Below, in pieces: positions 33,183 to 42,290 of a stretch of 44,389 bases of DNA; position 1 is the stretch's first letter; each line of letters opens with the position of its first letter. The translations under genes were made by a program, and so were the position numbers. The DNA lies in NCBI GenBank assembly GCA_002010045.1, contig MTMJ01000119.1:1-44389 (forward strand). The letters run 5' to 3'. The stretch comes from Archaeoglobus sp. JdFR-22 (GTDB taxonomy: Archaea > Halobacteriota > Archaeoglobi > Archaeoglobales > Archaeoglobaceae). Under the pieces are notes generated by a model. That model saw only the letters and a program-made list of their open reading frames with translations, had not been told where the DNA came from and did no database searches.

Positions 33183-35115
33183 TCCCCTCAAAAAAGCTTA
33201 TGTTCATTCACTAAATCTGTATGCGCCTCAATTTTTAGTTAAATATTATAGAGATAGATACAATAAGAATAAAAGCAAATATCACGACCTCGAGAAAAAT
33301 CTGAAGGGTAGCAGGTTACCTGTGACAGTACAGAAATACCTTGCAATAGCAGCATTCTATCCACTGATATTACTTCCCGGCTTTATTATCGCAGGTATTC
33401 TAATAGGTGGATTTTTCGTTGACGTTCTTGTAAAAACAGGCAATCTTCAATTACTGTCGGTAAACTCACCGTTAACTTCTCCGTCATTTCTGTCTCAGAA
33501 TAAAATTTTAATATTAAAAATACTCTTTATTATTGGTTTTACATCGCTCTTCACATTTCTTACAAGATTGATGATACTTCTCTATCCAAAATTCTACGCC
33601 TCTCAGAGAAAACAGAAAATTGAGATAGTATTCCCTCATGTTGTCAATATGATGCTTGGAATGGCAAAAGGGGGAACTCCAATTATGAAGATTTTTAAGG
33701 TCATTTCCGAAGAGAGTAATGTAACTGGAGAGGTTGGGAAGGAATTTGGAATTATAATTACGAAAGTTGAGGTGTTCCATAAAGACCTGATAAAATCAAT
33801 AAGAGAAGTTGCGAATACAACTCCATCGGAACTATTTTCTGACTTTCTGGATGATATGGTAAGCATTCTTGAGGGTAGTGGTAAAATCAGTGAGTTCCTT
33901 GATTTTAAATCCAAACACCTGATGGACGAGAAAGAAAAATTCCAGAGTGTATTTATTAACAGTCTGGGAATTATGGCTGAAGTATACATCTCAATACTTG
34001 TTGTAGCTCCGCTATTCCTGATAATAATATTTGTCGTCATGAGTATGCTCGGAGACTTCAACCAGCAGTTGATGATGCTTGTAATCTACGTATACATGCC
34101 TGTGGGCGGAATAATGTTCTTATTTATGATTTCGTCAATGATGGAAGGTTATGAAGTAAAATGGACGGAGGAGAAGCTGAAAAAATTCCCGCTTATGGCA
34201 AGGATTGTGGAAGAGGACGATGATGGCTTTCAGTATCAGAATACTCTTCATAAAAGATTGAACAGAGTAATAACCAGAATAAAAGGAGTTATGGCAGACA
34301 TCGGGATTTTTATATACAAACCTGAATACACTGCTTATCTGACAATCCCAGCCTCTGTTATCTCCATTCCCTTCATCATCAACTGGGAGATTGAAACTAT
34401 TCTGATTTACCTGATGATTCTGAACTTTATCCCGTTTGCAATTCTCTCTGAACTCAGAAAGAGAAGAGTCAGTAAAATCGAAGATCATATTCCAGACTTT
34501 CTGAAGCAGTTAGCAAGCCTGAACGAGAGTGGATTGAATATCGTGGTGGCAATCAGAATGCTATCTTCTTCAAATCTTGGAATTCTGACCAAAGAGATAA
34601 TCAAAATCAGAAAAGACCTTGAATGGGGTATGCTGCTGCCTCACGCTCTGAAACGATTTGAGGTGAGGGTGGGAAGTGCAACAGTAACACAGGTTACTTC
34701 CATTCTCCTGAGAGCAATGGAGTCGACTGCAACAGTCAAAGATGCGCTCTTTACAGCAGCGAGAGATGCTCAGCTTTACATGAGGTTCAAGAAAAACGTC
34801 AAAAATGAGATGTTTGTCTACATTGTTATAATTTACATGACTTTCGGAGTCTTTGTATTCACAATCCTGATTTTGAACAGGAATTTCCTTCAGGTTCTTC
34901 CAAGCGGGACATCAGTTCAGGGTTTTTCAGGTCCTAGCTTCCAAATGCCTGACGTTGAAGGTCTGACAAGATTATTCTACCACACTTCTCTCATAAATGG
35001 ATTGATTGGGGGGCTTGTAGCAGGAGTTATGGGGGAAGGTGAGCTTAAATCCGGTTTAAAGCACGCAATCCTGTTAGTCTTCATAGCGTTCGTATCATTC
35101 AAACTTTTTGGATGA
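33148..35115 (+). CDS. Type IV pilus platform protein with two T2SSF domains (PilC/TadC/FlaJ family)
   Basis: The 655-residue inner-membrane platform protein partners the ATPase. It has two copies of the T2SSF-type cytoplasmic four-helix domain. The first (about residues 150-280) includes IEIVFPHVVNMMLGMAKGGTPIMKIFKVISEE; the second (about 440-560) includes KIEDHIPDFLKQLASLNESGLNIVVAIRMLSS. Each is followed by hydrophobic helix groups (about nine in all). The C-terminus ends in helices around GLIGGLVAGVMGEGELKSG. A GAGGGT site precedes the ATG, which lies inside the ATPase gene. No pilin gene follows. Confidence 0.92.
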   Translation: MVNIIKSKVKINPLKKAYVHSLNLYAPQFLVKYYRDRYNKNKSKYHDLEKNLKGSRLPVTVQKYLAIAAFYPLILLPGFIIAGILIGGFFVDVLVKTGNLQLLSVNSPLTSPSFLSQNKILILKILFIIGFTSLFTFLTRLMILLYPKFYASQRKQKIEIVFPHVVNMMLGMAKGGTPIMKIFKVISEESNVTGEVGKEFGIIITKVEVFHKDLIKSIREVANTTPSELFSDFLDDMVSILEGSGKISEFLDFKSKHLMDEKEKFQSVFINSLGIMAEVYISILVVAPLFLIIIFVVMSMLGDFNQQLMMLVIYVYMPVGGIMFLFMISSMMEGYEVKWTEEKLKKFPLMARIVEEDDDGFQYQNTLHKRLNRVITRIKGVMADIGIFIYKPEYTAYLTIPASVISIPFIINWEIETILIYLMILNFIPFAILSELRKRRVSKIEDHIPDFLKQLASLNESGLNIVVAIRMLSSSNLGILTKEIIKIRKDLEWGMLLPHALKRFEVRVGSATVTQVTSILLRAMESTATVKDALFTAARDAQLYMRFKKNVKNEMFVYIVIIYMTFGVFVFTILILNRNFLQVLPSGTSVQGFSGPSFQMPDVEGLTRLFYHTSLINGLIGGLVAGVMGEGELKSGLKHAILLVFIAFVSFKLFG

Positions 35116-35194
35116 TTGAGGAAAAGTATATTTACCTTCGGTTTTATTTTCAAAATGTTCTTCACGAAATGTATTACTTTACTGCTGGAAGAAG

Positions 35195-35638
35195 ATGAAT
35201 GCGATAGTAAGCGCTTGCCTTTTAGGAATAAATTGCAGATATGATGGCAGCAATTCCAGAAATCAGAAAGTTTTTGATTTTATTGAAGAAAAGGGAATCA
35301 ATCCCATACCTGTTTGCCCGGAACAGCTCGCAGGTCTCCCAACTCCACGTGTGGAGTGTGAAACTTACGGAGATGGATTTGAAGTCCTTGAAGGTCACTC
35401 ACATGTTTATTCAAGAGAGGGGGAAGTTATGACAGATTTTTTCATAAAAGGAGCTGAAGAAGTGCTGAAGATTGCGAAGATTACAAATGCTGGAATCGCA
35501 TTGATGAAGTCAAAAAGTCCCTCATGTGGTGCAGGAACAATATATGATGGAACGTTTTGTGGAAGGACTCGAGAAGGGTTTGGAGTTACTGCAGCACTTC
35601 TGAGAAAAAATGGTATAGATGTTATTGAGTTTGACTAA
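35195..35638 (+). CDS. DUF523 protein, TudS-like desulfidase
   Basis: The 147-residue protein matches DUF523, which includes TudS thiouracil/thio-UMP desulfidases carrying a [4Fe-5S]-type cluster. The three key cysteines are visible as C8 (SACLLG), C41 (PVCPEQLAGLPTPR) and C111 (KSKSPSCGAGTIYDG). The CRYDG and REGFGVTAALL segments are also family features. The likely role is removal of sulfur from thiolated uracil nucleotides from tRNA breakdown; this is family inference. It converges with the DP2 gene by a four-base overlap at the stops. Confidence 0.88.
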   Translation: MNAIVSACLLGINCRYDGSNSRNQKVFDFIEEKGINPIPVCPEQLAGLPTPRVECETYGDGFEVLEGHSHVYSREGEVMTDFFIKGAEEVLKIAKITNAGIALMKSKSPSCGAGTIYDGTFCGRTREGFGVTAALLRKNGIDVIEFD

Positions 35639-38600
35639 AAGAACTCACTGATTTTTATCTGTCTTTTAATGTCACTTTCGAAAATAGACCGAATCTCTAA
35701 ATCAAGCAATTTCAATCTCTGTTTTGTATAATCGTTAACATCGTAGCAGTCTATCAGATAGTTTGATATTTCCAGATATTTCTTTATTGAGCCTTCATGA
35801 ACAGATAGGGTAAGTTTCCCGTTACACTTAATGCATTTTCCCTGAAGTGGTATTTTATGATATTTTTGGTCACAGTTAACACATCTGAACTCCTGCCTTG
35901 AGAAAGCCCGCAGATTTCCGATTATGTCAGGAAGGAAGTGTGTGTTGATCACTCTTTCGGCAACATCATGCTCGTCCACCGCAGCAATTTTTTCAGCAAG
36001 CTCCATCTGGGCATAAACTTTGTCCTGCATTTTTGTGAGTGACTTGTAGGCACTTTCCTTAACACCGAGACTGATATTCTCGGTATCGTGTGTGAATTTT
36101 AAGCCATAGTAACGCATTTCTGTCTGAAGTCTGTCTTCTACCCTCTCAATTACCTCGACAATCTCCTTTGGGTTTTTGTATTTCAATGTGGCTTCATAGA
36201 ACTCCAGTGGATAGCTCTCCATTATATCCATGTTGTGAACCTCGTGATCTACTTCCTTGGGGTCTATAATTGCGGTTAGAACAAGTGGAGCATCCATTCT
36301 ACCCCCTCTTTTGTCGGGAAGATAGTGTCTGGAGAAGTTGAGCAGTCCATCGAGTAGAAGCATGACGCAATCCTCATCTCCGTCACAGTTCCTCCTCTTG
36401 GCAGCGTGGAAGAATGGATGAGCATAACCAGCAAGAACATCTGCAAATCCGATTATTCTACCGAGGACTCCAGCTGAGGTGTGAGGAGCAAGACCAATAA
36501 CAAGATGTCCAATCAGGTCTTCCACCCTCTCAGCATTGTAAAATCTCTCAACCCCATAAAACTTCTCAAGAAGGTCATCAATGAAGCATGCAACTCTGAG
36601 TAAGTAGTCTGCACCGTTTCTGGCAAGAACTATGTCCTGCGGCTTAAGCTCGACAATCTGGGTATCATTCTTTAATTCGTTTCCTTTCCAGTCCACAGTA
36701 TACCCAAGTTCTTTAAGCTTCTCAACGGTCACACCAACCTCAAATGGTTTGAAATGAGAGATTGGAATGTCTGACATGTCATATCGTATTGTTCCATCTT
36801 TGAAAACAAAGACCGAATGTATTGCTCTGAGTATTCCTTTCTCAAGTTTCTCAGGTACTTTATTTCTTGACGTCAATCCAATAACACCCTTTATTGTTTT
36901 TGGAGAATCTCTGAGATTCAAATTTTTGAGAGCACCCTCGTAGATTTCCCTGATGTTTATTTTTCTCTTCTTGTATCCGGTCGTTTCCCTTCCACAGTCA
37001 GGGCAGACTTCTTCTGCTGTTTTAATTTTACATTTGCTGCAATAGTAAATCTGCTCCGTTAAACCTCCACACGTACATTTAAGCCAGAAGCTCTCTTTAC
37101 CGCACTTTTTGCATATTCTTGTGGGCAATTCAGTGAAATACTCACCTCTTGCTGCATTGTATGAGCTTGTATAGTTAATCGAATTTTTTATGTCTCTTGT
37201 TTTCCCACCTGTGTGACCCACAGGGAATAGAACATGGGGAGGGGGGCTCATTCTTCTTTCTTTGGCTTTCTCAGGTCTCCCCATTCTTGCACCTATTCTT
37301 ACGGGTGCTTTTGCTCTTACATCAAGTCCAGATAGTTTGTTTACAACATCGAGAGGATTTGTCTCACCATTAAAAATTGTGACTTTCTTGAGGTCGTAAT
37401 TCAACCCAAGACATCGAACAAGAACCTTCCATCTCCCAATTACAATTCTGCCTTCTCTCAGCTTGTGCTCAACAAGTAGCTTCTCAAGAATGTCCTTCGC
37501 TTTTGCATCTTTATCAAAAACAAGTGCGCTCTTCCCATACTTTCCCTCAATCTTTCCATTGTCTGAAATATAGTCTCTCAGATATTTTATATCCTCTACG
37601 GTGAGATCATGCCAGAGGTATGTGTGGTCGGGATGAAGTGGAACACTGTATTCGTCGCAGAGCTTCAGAGCAAGATCCTCGCTTATATTTCTGTAATCCT
37701 TCTTTGGAAGGTTTTTGACTTCCTGAATCCACCATTCATAAACATAAGAGGAGGGTATGAGCGGGTGGTTATTTTCGAGAAAATCACCATAATTTATCAG
37801 CACCTCCCCGAGGTCAATTATTTTGCTTATATTTCCTCTGTAAGTCTGTGCATCTTTGACAGTATTTATTTTAACAACGTCGCCATTTTTTAACCTTACA
37901 GTGGGACCTTCAATCGATGAAACAGGCACAACACCTCCTGCCTTACCTGGCCTTTCAATTTTAAGTTGAGAGCCAATGGCTATAAACTCCGAAAGAACAA
38001 TCATTGTTGCAGGATTTAATCCAGCCGTTGCGAAACCGGAATTTCTTGCCCTACCATATCTGAGTCTGAATCCGCCTTTTCTTGAAGGGTGACTGAAGAC
38101 GGGTCTTCCGGCAACAATATCCTGAAGATATTTATCGATCGGCTTTATTTTTACCTCTTCCTTCATTCCTTCTTTTTTCTCACCTTTTGATTTAGATATG
38201 AGGGCGCTAAGCCATTCCCATCCGTCAATTCCAAGCTCACTTACAAGTTTTTTGAGTTTTGGAGCTTTAAGGGCGATACCTTCAGCTATAACAAGTGCCA
38301 TTCCGCCTCTGACCCTGTTGGAATCTATACCGGGTATATTTCTGTATCCTGATACCTCTGCATCCTCTGTTGGCTCCCCATCGATACAGACGGGACAATT
38401 TGATACTATCAGCCTTATTTCGCTGTCATTCGGCAGATACTGAAGGTTTGCAACCTGTTTGTACAGAGGGATTTCCTCGATGTATCGTAATATTTCCAGT
38501 TCTGTTGGTCTGTACCTCTTAAGTCCGAGCATTCTTCTCACATAATCACCAACAAGAACTGAAATAACCTGCGCAGTTCCACCTGCACTCCTAATCGGAC

Positions 38601-39093
38601 CTGCATAGTATATTCGAAGGAACTCCCCTTCTCCATTTCTGTTAATCTTAACCTTGGCTATTCCCTCAATTGGGGCAGCGACAACACCCTCAGTGAGGAT
38701 TGCAACAGAACTCCTTACAGCAAGGTCGATTGCATCAATTCTATCAAATTTGCCAAATTTCCCCTCTACTATCTCCCGAGCAATCTCAAAACAGATGTTT
38801 TCCCTGCTTACCCCTTCATCTTCAAGTTTCTGGATTTTTTCAGCAATGCCATCTATTCCAAGCAATCTTTCAACTCTTTCTGCCATATTCCTTGCAACAG
38901 GGATTTCAATTTCTAATGAGGGGTCGAGTCCTCTGGATCTGCCTTTTTCAGCAGTTTTGTAAACTCTATCAAGTTCTTCCATAAGACAGGAATGATACCT
39001 CTTTAATTCTTTGCTAAATTCCAGTTCAGGTTGCATATTCGTGGAATGTTCTTCATCAATAACTGGAAAAAACCTGTCCAATGTGATGAACAT
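35635..39093 (-). CDS. polC: DNA polymerase D large (catalytic) subunit DP2
   Basis: The 1152-residue catalytic subunit of the archaeal replicative polymerase PolD. The active-site NCDGDEDCVMLLLDGLLNFSRHYLPDKRGGRMDAPL (near residue 900) has the catalytic Asp pair. Zinc-binding parts are CKKCGKESFWLKCTCGG and CSKCKIKTAEEVCPDCG (about 665-705), and the C-terminal CVNCDQKYHKIPLQGKCIKCNGKL. The N-terminal domain has YYAGPIRSAGGTAQVISVLVGDY. No intein interrupts the active site. The ATG at 39093 has a TATA-like ATTTATCATT about 22 bases before it. The small subunit DP1 is not in the window. Confidence 0.97.
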   Translation of the reverse strand: MFITLDRFFPVIDEEHSTNMQPELEFSKELKRYHSCLMEELDRVYKTAEKGRSRGLDPSLEIEIPVARNMAERVERLLGIDGIAEKIQKLEDEGVSRENICFEIAREIVEGKFGKFDRIDAIDLAVRSSVAILTEGVVAAPIEGIAKVKINRNGEGEFLRIYYAGPIRSAGGTAQVISVLVGDYVRRMLGLKRYRPTELEILRYIEEIPLYKQVANLQYLPNDSEIRLIVSNCPVCIDGEPTEDAEVSGYRNIPGIDSNRVRGGMALVIAEGIALKAPKLKKLVSELGIDGWEWLSALISKSKGEKKEGMKEEVKIKPIDKYLQDIVAGRPVFSHPSRKGGFRLRYGRARNSGFATAGLNPATMIVLSEFIAIGSQLKIERPGKAGGVVPVSSIEGPTVRLKNGDVVKINTVKDAQTYRGNISKIIDLGEVLINYGDFLENNHPLIPSSYVYEWWIQEVKNLPKKDYRNISEDLALKLCDEYSVPLHPDHTYLWHDLTVEDIKYLRDYISDNGKIEGKYGKSALVFDKDAKAKDILEKLLVEHKLREGRIVIGRWKVLVRCLGLNYDLKKVTIFNGETNPLDVVNKLSGLDVRAKAPVRIGARMGRPEKAKERRMSPPPHVLFPVGHTGGKTRDIKNSINYTSSYNAARGEYFTELPTRICKKCGKESFWLKCTCGGLTEQIYYCSKCKIKTAEEVCPDCGRETTGYKKRKINIREIYEGALKNLNLRDSPKTIKGVIGLTSRNKVPEKLEKGILRAIHSVFVFKDGTIRYDMSDIPISHFKPFEVGVTVEKLKELGYTVDWKGNELKNDTQIVELKPQDIVLARNGADYLLRVACFIDDLLEKFYGVERFYNAERVEDLIGHLVIGLAPHTSAGVLGRIIGFADVLAGYAHPFFHAAKRRNCDGDEDCVMLLLDGLLNFSRHYLPDKRGGRMDAPLVLTAIIDPKEVDHEVHNMDIMESYPLEFYEATLKYKNPKEIVEVIERVEDRLQTEMRYYGLKFTHDTENISLGVKESAYKSLTKMQDKVYAQMELAEKIAAVDEHDVAERVINTHFLPDIIGNLRAFSRQEFRCVNCDQKYHKIPLQGKCIKCNGKLTLSVHEGSIKKYLEISNYLIDCYDVNDYTKQRLKLLDLEIRSIFESDIKRQIKISEFF

Positions 39094-39311
39094 GATTGTG
39101 ACGATGAATTAATGATAAATAACCTTTCTGGAAACTGAGAAAGTTATATTGACTGACTTATTATTATAATTTAAATTTCTTTGAGATTACACATTAAAGT
39201 TAATAATTTCCTAAAATACTAAACTTGTTAAATTTTTGTGGTAGTGTAATGGATACATCTGTCATAATTTATTTGCGGTAATAAATTCATTGAAATAAAA
39301 AATATAAGATA
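39094..39311. other. AT-rich gap between the DP2 gene and the zinc-ribbon gene
   Basis: This 218-base gap is very AT-rich. It contains the DP2 promoter and an inverted AATTTATT/AATAAATT around TGCGGT near 39268-39289. No gene was found. Confidence 0.4.
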
Positions 39312-39533
39312 TCAGGGTTTATGCTCTTCTTCATCAATATCATGAGATTTCTCTTTTATTACTTTCTTTGAGATTTCCTCGGATTCCTTTATCTGTTCGT
39401 ATTCACCCTCGGTCATCTCAATAGCTATACCCACGTATCCGCAATCCTTGCAAATGTATTTTCCAGTGTAACCACCGGCATCAAGTGCTATGTCTGTGGA
39501 TTTGCATACTGGACAGACCAGAACTTTTCTCAT
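39312..39533 (-). CDS. Small zinc-ribbon protein
   Basis: A 73-residue protein with one zinc-ribbon: CPVC (about residues 7-10) and CKDC (about 28-31) in MRKVLVCPVCKSTDIALDAGGYTGKYICKDCGYVGIAIEMTEGEYEQI. The C-terminal tail is highly charged (KKVIKEKSHDIDEEEHKP). Such ribbons often bind nucleic acid or protein partners in transcription or translation, but no specific function is recognised. TATA-like AAATAAAAACC lies upstream on the minus strand. Confidence 0.8.
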   Translation of the reverse strand: MRKVLVCPVCKSTDIALDAGGYTGKYICKDCGYVGIAIEMTEGEYEQIKESEEISKKVIKEKSHDIDEEEHKP

Positions 39534-39683
39534 AAAGTATTTCTTTTCGGTTTTTATTTTAACCTTTGCCCATCTTTAATTTTTGAAAATGAAGCGGGTC
39601 GAGTTGTATAACTTTATGATGTAAAGAAGATTCTGGATTCTGGTGAGAGCTATGCTGAAGTGTCAGTAAAAAAGATTCACCAG

Positions 39684-39693
39684 TTTTAAATAC
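39684..39693 (+). promoter_or_regulatory. TATA box of the 95-residue protein gene
   Basis: TTTTAAATAC is centred 26 bases before the ATG at 39714, so the mRNA is probably leaderless. Confidence 0.5.
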
Positions 39694-39713
39694 AATCCCA
39701 CACCACATCCGTT

Positions 39714-40001
39714 ATGGTTGAGCTGAAGGATTTAAAAGTAGATTTGAAAGATTTTGAAGACTGGCTGATAGAGAGAGGTTATGACGGCATTATGCAGGAA
39801 GATAACTTCAGAATATTCCTCAACATTGGACTTGCCGGTTTATTTTTCTCAAACAGTCCTTTACTCCTTTCGTACATTTTTACAAAACTTGGGCTGCCAA
39901 ATGAGAGGATTACTCCAAGAATTAGATTTGAACTCGGAAGAAAGATAAGGGAGATTAAGGTGAGCGAGGAACATCTGGAAATAAGGTTCATCAGTAACTG
40001 A
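39714..40001 (+). CDS. Hypothetical protein
   Basis: The 95-residue protein is not recognised. It is amphipathic: MVELKDLKVDLKDFEDWLIERGYDGIMQEDNF, then a hydrophobic helix (FLNIGLAGLFFSNSPLLLSYIF) and a basic-acidic end (IRFELGRKIREIKVSEEHLEIRF). It could be a small membrane-associated or dimeric protein. It lies alone between a zinc-ribbon gene and the Bud32 gene, with its own TATA box and no ribosome site, which supports a leaderless real gene. Confidence 0.65.
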   Translation: MVELKDLKVDLKDFEDWLIERGYDGIMQEDNFRIFLNIGLAGLFFSNSPLLLSYIFTKLGLPNERITPRIRFELGRKIREIKVSEEHLEIRFISN

Positions 40002-40134
40002 TTTTGACGGTAACTAAGATTTTTTAAGAATTGAGAGAATTCACATCTCTATTCGATCTGTTTCTCTTCTCCTTTCTCATCCACAATAAAAGAAAGTGAA
40101 AAATAATATAAGGTTTTGCTGTTCGGTCAGTTAA

Positions 40135-40725
40135 ATGAAAGTGTATCTGGGTGGAGAAGCAGAAGTAAGAATTCATGAAAATGAGGTTGAAAAAATAAGA
40201 AGGCAGAAGCGCTACCGGATACTGGAGCTGGATGAAATTTTAAGAAAGTCAAGAACAAAGACAGAAGCGAAAATCATCTCAATAGCAAGGAGAAATGGAG
40301 TTCCAACTCCTCTGATTCTGGATGTGGATGGCGATAAAATCGTTATGGAAAGAATAAAAGGAGAACCCGTCAAAATGGTCATGAACACAGAGGTGAGCAG
40401 AGAAATAGGTAGAATGGTAGCAAAACTCCACAGAAAAGGAATTATTCACGGAGATATCACACCGATGAACCTTATTTTAAGTGATAACAGAATATTTTTC
40501 ATTGATTTTGGTCTCTCGTTCATTGAAGACAGGGTGGAGCCAAAAGGTGTCGATCTTCACGTATACTTTGAGTCTCTGAAGGCATCCTTTGATAACTGGA
40601 GGGAGTTGAGGGAAGCATTTATTGAGGGATACAGAGAATATGGGGGGACTGAAGACGTTCTGATAAGACTCCAGCAGATTGAGGAAAGAGGAAGATATAT
40701 TGAGAGAGTAGAACAGACGGGTTGA
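40135..40725 (+). CDS. bud32: Bud32-type kinase/ATPase of the KEOPS complex
   Basis: Bud32 is the small kinase-like ATPase that works with Kae1 in making threonylcarbamoyl-adenosine on tRNAs. The 196-residue protein has the short kinase fold: GGEAEVRI (N-lobe), KRYRILELDEILRKSRTKTEAKII, catalytic HGDITPMNLIL and DFGLSFIED metal site, and the C-terminal VHYF-like VDLHVYFESL. In many archaea it is fused to Kae1; here it is a separate gene converging on kae1. A TATA-like AAATAATATAAGG lies at about 40100-40112. Confidence 0.94.
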   Translation: MKVYLGGEAEVRIHENEVEKIRRQKRYRILELDEILRKSRTKTEAKIISIARRNGVPTPLILDVDGDKIVMERIKGEPVKMVMNTEVSREIGRMVAKLHRKGIIHGDITPMNLILSDNRIFFIDFGLSFIEDRVEPKGVDLHVYFESLKASFDNWRELREAFIEGYREYGGTEDVLIRLQQIEERGRYIERVEQTG

Positions 40726-40808
40726 AATAAGGAGAAGAAATTTACCAAAAGCGAGAATGAATCTCCTATGAATATAATTAACCATGAAAAATTTCACTTC
40801 TAAAAAAC

Positions 40809-41780
40809 CTAATCCCATCTGACCTCAACATCTTCAATGCGGAAATCAGGCTTTACTGCAGAATCCTCAACCCTCGTCTCATACCCATGCCTATACATTA
40901 GCAATCCAGTATAGGCTATCATAGCTCCGTTATCTCCCATCAGCTCATTCGGCGGGCAAAAGAACTTTGCGTTTCTGTCTTTACACATTGTTCTGAGCAT
41001 TCCTTGAAGTCTTTTATTTGCTCCAACTCCACCAACAAGCAGTGCTTCATCAAGATTCAGGTATGCAAGTGCCCTCTCAGTCACCTCGGTAAGCATCGCA
41101 AATGCAGTCTCCTGAAAGCTGAATGCAACATCTTCCATTCTGACTTTATTGTCATAAAGTCTTTGAGCTGCGGTAACAAGGCCGCTGAAAGACAAATCCA
41201 TTCCTTTAACAACATACGGAAGTTCGTGATATTCTCTTCCACTCTCAGCAAGCTTCTCGATTCTTGGTCCCCCTGGATGTTTCAGACCCATGTGTCTTGC
41301 AAGCTTGTCAATACCATTGCCAATGCCTATATCGAGGGTCTCACCAAAAACACGGTAGTAGTTCCCTCTTCTTGCAATAATTTGAGTATTCCCTCCACTG
41401 ACATACAGAACAACAGGATTCTCCGCCTGAGTCCTCCACCTGCCCACCTCCACGTGAGCAAGACAGTGGTTAACACCAACAAGTGGTTTTTTCAGCTTTA
41501 AGGAAATCAGTCTAGCAGCAGTGGCAACAATTCTCAAGCAAGGTCCCATTCCCGGGCCCTGTGAAAAAGCAATCAGGTCTACCTCCTCGGGAGAAACATT
41601 TGAAAAAACCTTTGAAATTAAATCGGGAATACTGTCAGAATGGTGCTGCGAAGCTTCTCTCGGGTGTATTCCCCCTTCTCTCGGTATGTAGGGGTTATTT
41701 TCGATTAGAATGATATTATTTTCATCCACAACACCGGCACTCAAACTCCAAGCAGTGCCTTCAATACCCAGAACAATCAT
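40809..41780 (-). CDS. kae1: KEOPS tRNA threonylcarbamoyltransferase Kae1
   Basis: The 323-residue enzyme transfers the threonylcarbamoyl group to A37 of ANN-decoding tRNAs. Seen: [18 protein letters not shown], the metal-binding [10 protein letters not shown] (His-x3-His), [33 protein letters not shown] and [20 protein letters not shown]. Its ATG overlaps the stop of the S27ae gene (ATGA). It ends the conserved rpoE1-spt4-DUF359-S24e-S27ae cluster. Confidence 0.96.
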   Translation of the reverse strand: MIVLGIEGTAWSLSAGVVDENNIILIENNPYIPREGGIHPREASQHHSDSIPDLISKVFSNVSPEEVDLIAFSQGPGMGPCLRIVATAARLISLKLKKPLVGVNHCLAHVEVGRWRTQAENPVVLYVSGGNTQIIARRGNYYRVFGETLDIGIGNGIDKLARHMGLKHPGGPRIEKLAESGREYHELPYVVKGMDLSFSGLVTAAQRLYDNKVRMEDVAFSFQETAFAMLTEVTERALAYLNLDEALLVGGVGANKRLQGMLRTMCKDRNAKFFCPPNELMGDNGAMIAYTGLLMYRHGYETRVEDSAVKPDFRIEDVEVRWD

Positions 41781-41938
41781 TTACTTTTAAACTCTGTGTA
41801 TCCACACTTACCGCAAGTCCTCCTGTCAGAGTGTTCAGCAAGAAAAACACCCTCACCACATCTTGGACAGAATTTTCTGCTTCTTATGACTTTATCCCCT
41901 TTTATTTCATAGAATTTTGAGACCGTATCATCTACCAT
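41777..41938 (-). CDS. rps27ae: Ribosomal protein S27ae (eS31)
   Basis: A 53-residue zinc-ribbon protein of the small ribosomal subunit. It begins [20 protein letters not shown] and has C24/C27 ([14 protein letters not shown]) and C42/C45 ([15 protein letters not shown]). It lies between the S24e and kae1 genes, as in other archaea. Confidence 0.95.
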   Translation of the reverse strand: MVDDTVSKFYEIKGDKVIRSRKFCPRCGEGVFLAEHSDRRTCGKCGYTEFKSK

Positions 41939-41951
41939 AGGTTACACCTCT

Positions 41952-42272
41952 TTATTCTGATTTTGCTTCCGCAACCTCTCCGCTTCCTTCTTCCTTCTCT
42001 TTTATGTTTCTCTTTATTATGTGCTTTGATTCTATTGCCATCAGGTCTTCTGGGGTATCATAAATTTTTGCGTAGCAAACTGCCTCAGTTTTACCAAATT
42101 CAGGTTTTATGTAATCAATCACCACATTACCAACACTCGCAGCGAATAATCCTGCGATCTTTTTTCTTACATCTTCTCTTGATGGTGTTTGAGAATCGTA
42201 TTCCAGTTTAAAATGAATCTCCTTTCTTTTCAACAGTGGATTCTGATTCTCCTTCTCAACCAAAATTTCCAT
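41952..42272 (-). CDS. rps24e: Ribosomal protein S24e
   Basis: This 106-residue protein matches archaeal eS24: MEILVEKENQNPLLKRKEIHFKLEYDSQTPSREDVRKKIAGLFAAS, then VVIDYIKPEFGKTEAVCYAKIYDT and a basic/acidic tail ending EKEEGSGEVAEAKSE. A GGAGGTG site precedes the ATG. It stands in the usual archaeal order just upstream of S27ae. Confidence 0.96.
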   Translation of the reverse strand: MEILVEKENQNPLLKRKEIHFKLEYDSQTPSREDVRKKIAGLFAASVGNVVIDYIKPEFGKTEAVCYAKIYDTPEDLMAIESKHIIKRNIKEKEEGSGEVAEAKSE

Positions 42273-42290
42273 CCATACACCTCCTTGACT

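Noticed and set aside
35635-39093. Intein in the DP2 active-site region
   Set aside because: The NCDGDED motif and its surroundings are continuous, and the length is normal for an intein-free subunit.
39616-39657. ATGATGT...CTGA as a C/D box RNA
   Set aside because: The C' to D interval is only about five bases and box D' is CTGG, so the layout does not fit.
39613-39690. Short frame YDVKKILDSGESYAEV resembling a helix-turn-helix fragment
   Set aside because: No start codon, an upstream stop and only about 25 residues; could be a remnant but cannot be supported.
40002-40134. Possible small gene between the 95-residue protein and Bud32 genes
   Set aside because: No frame with a credible start and codon pattern; only a TATA-like promoter was seen.
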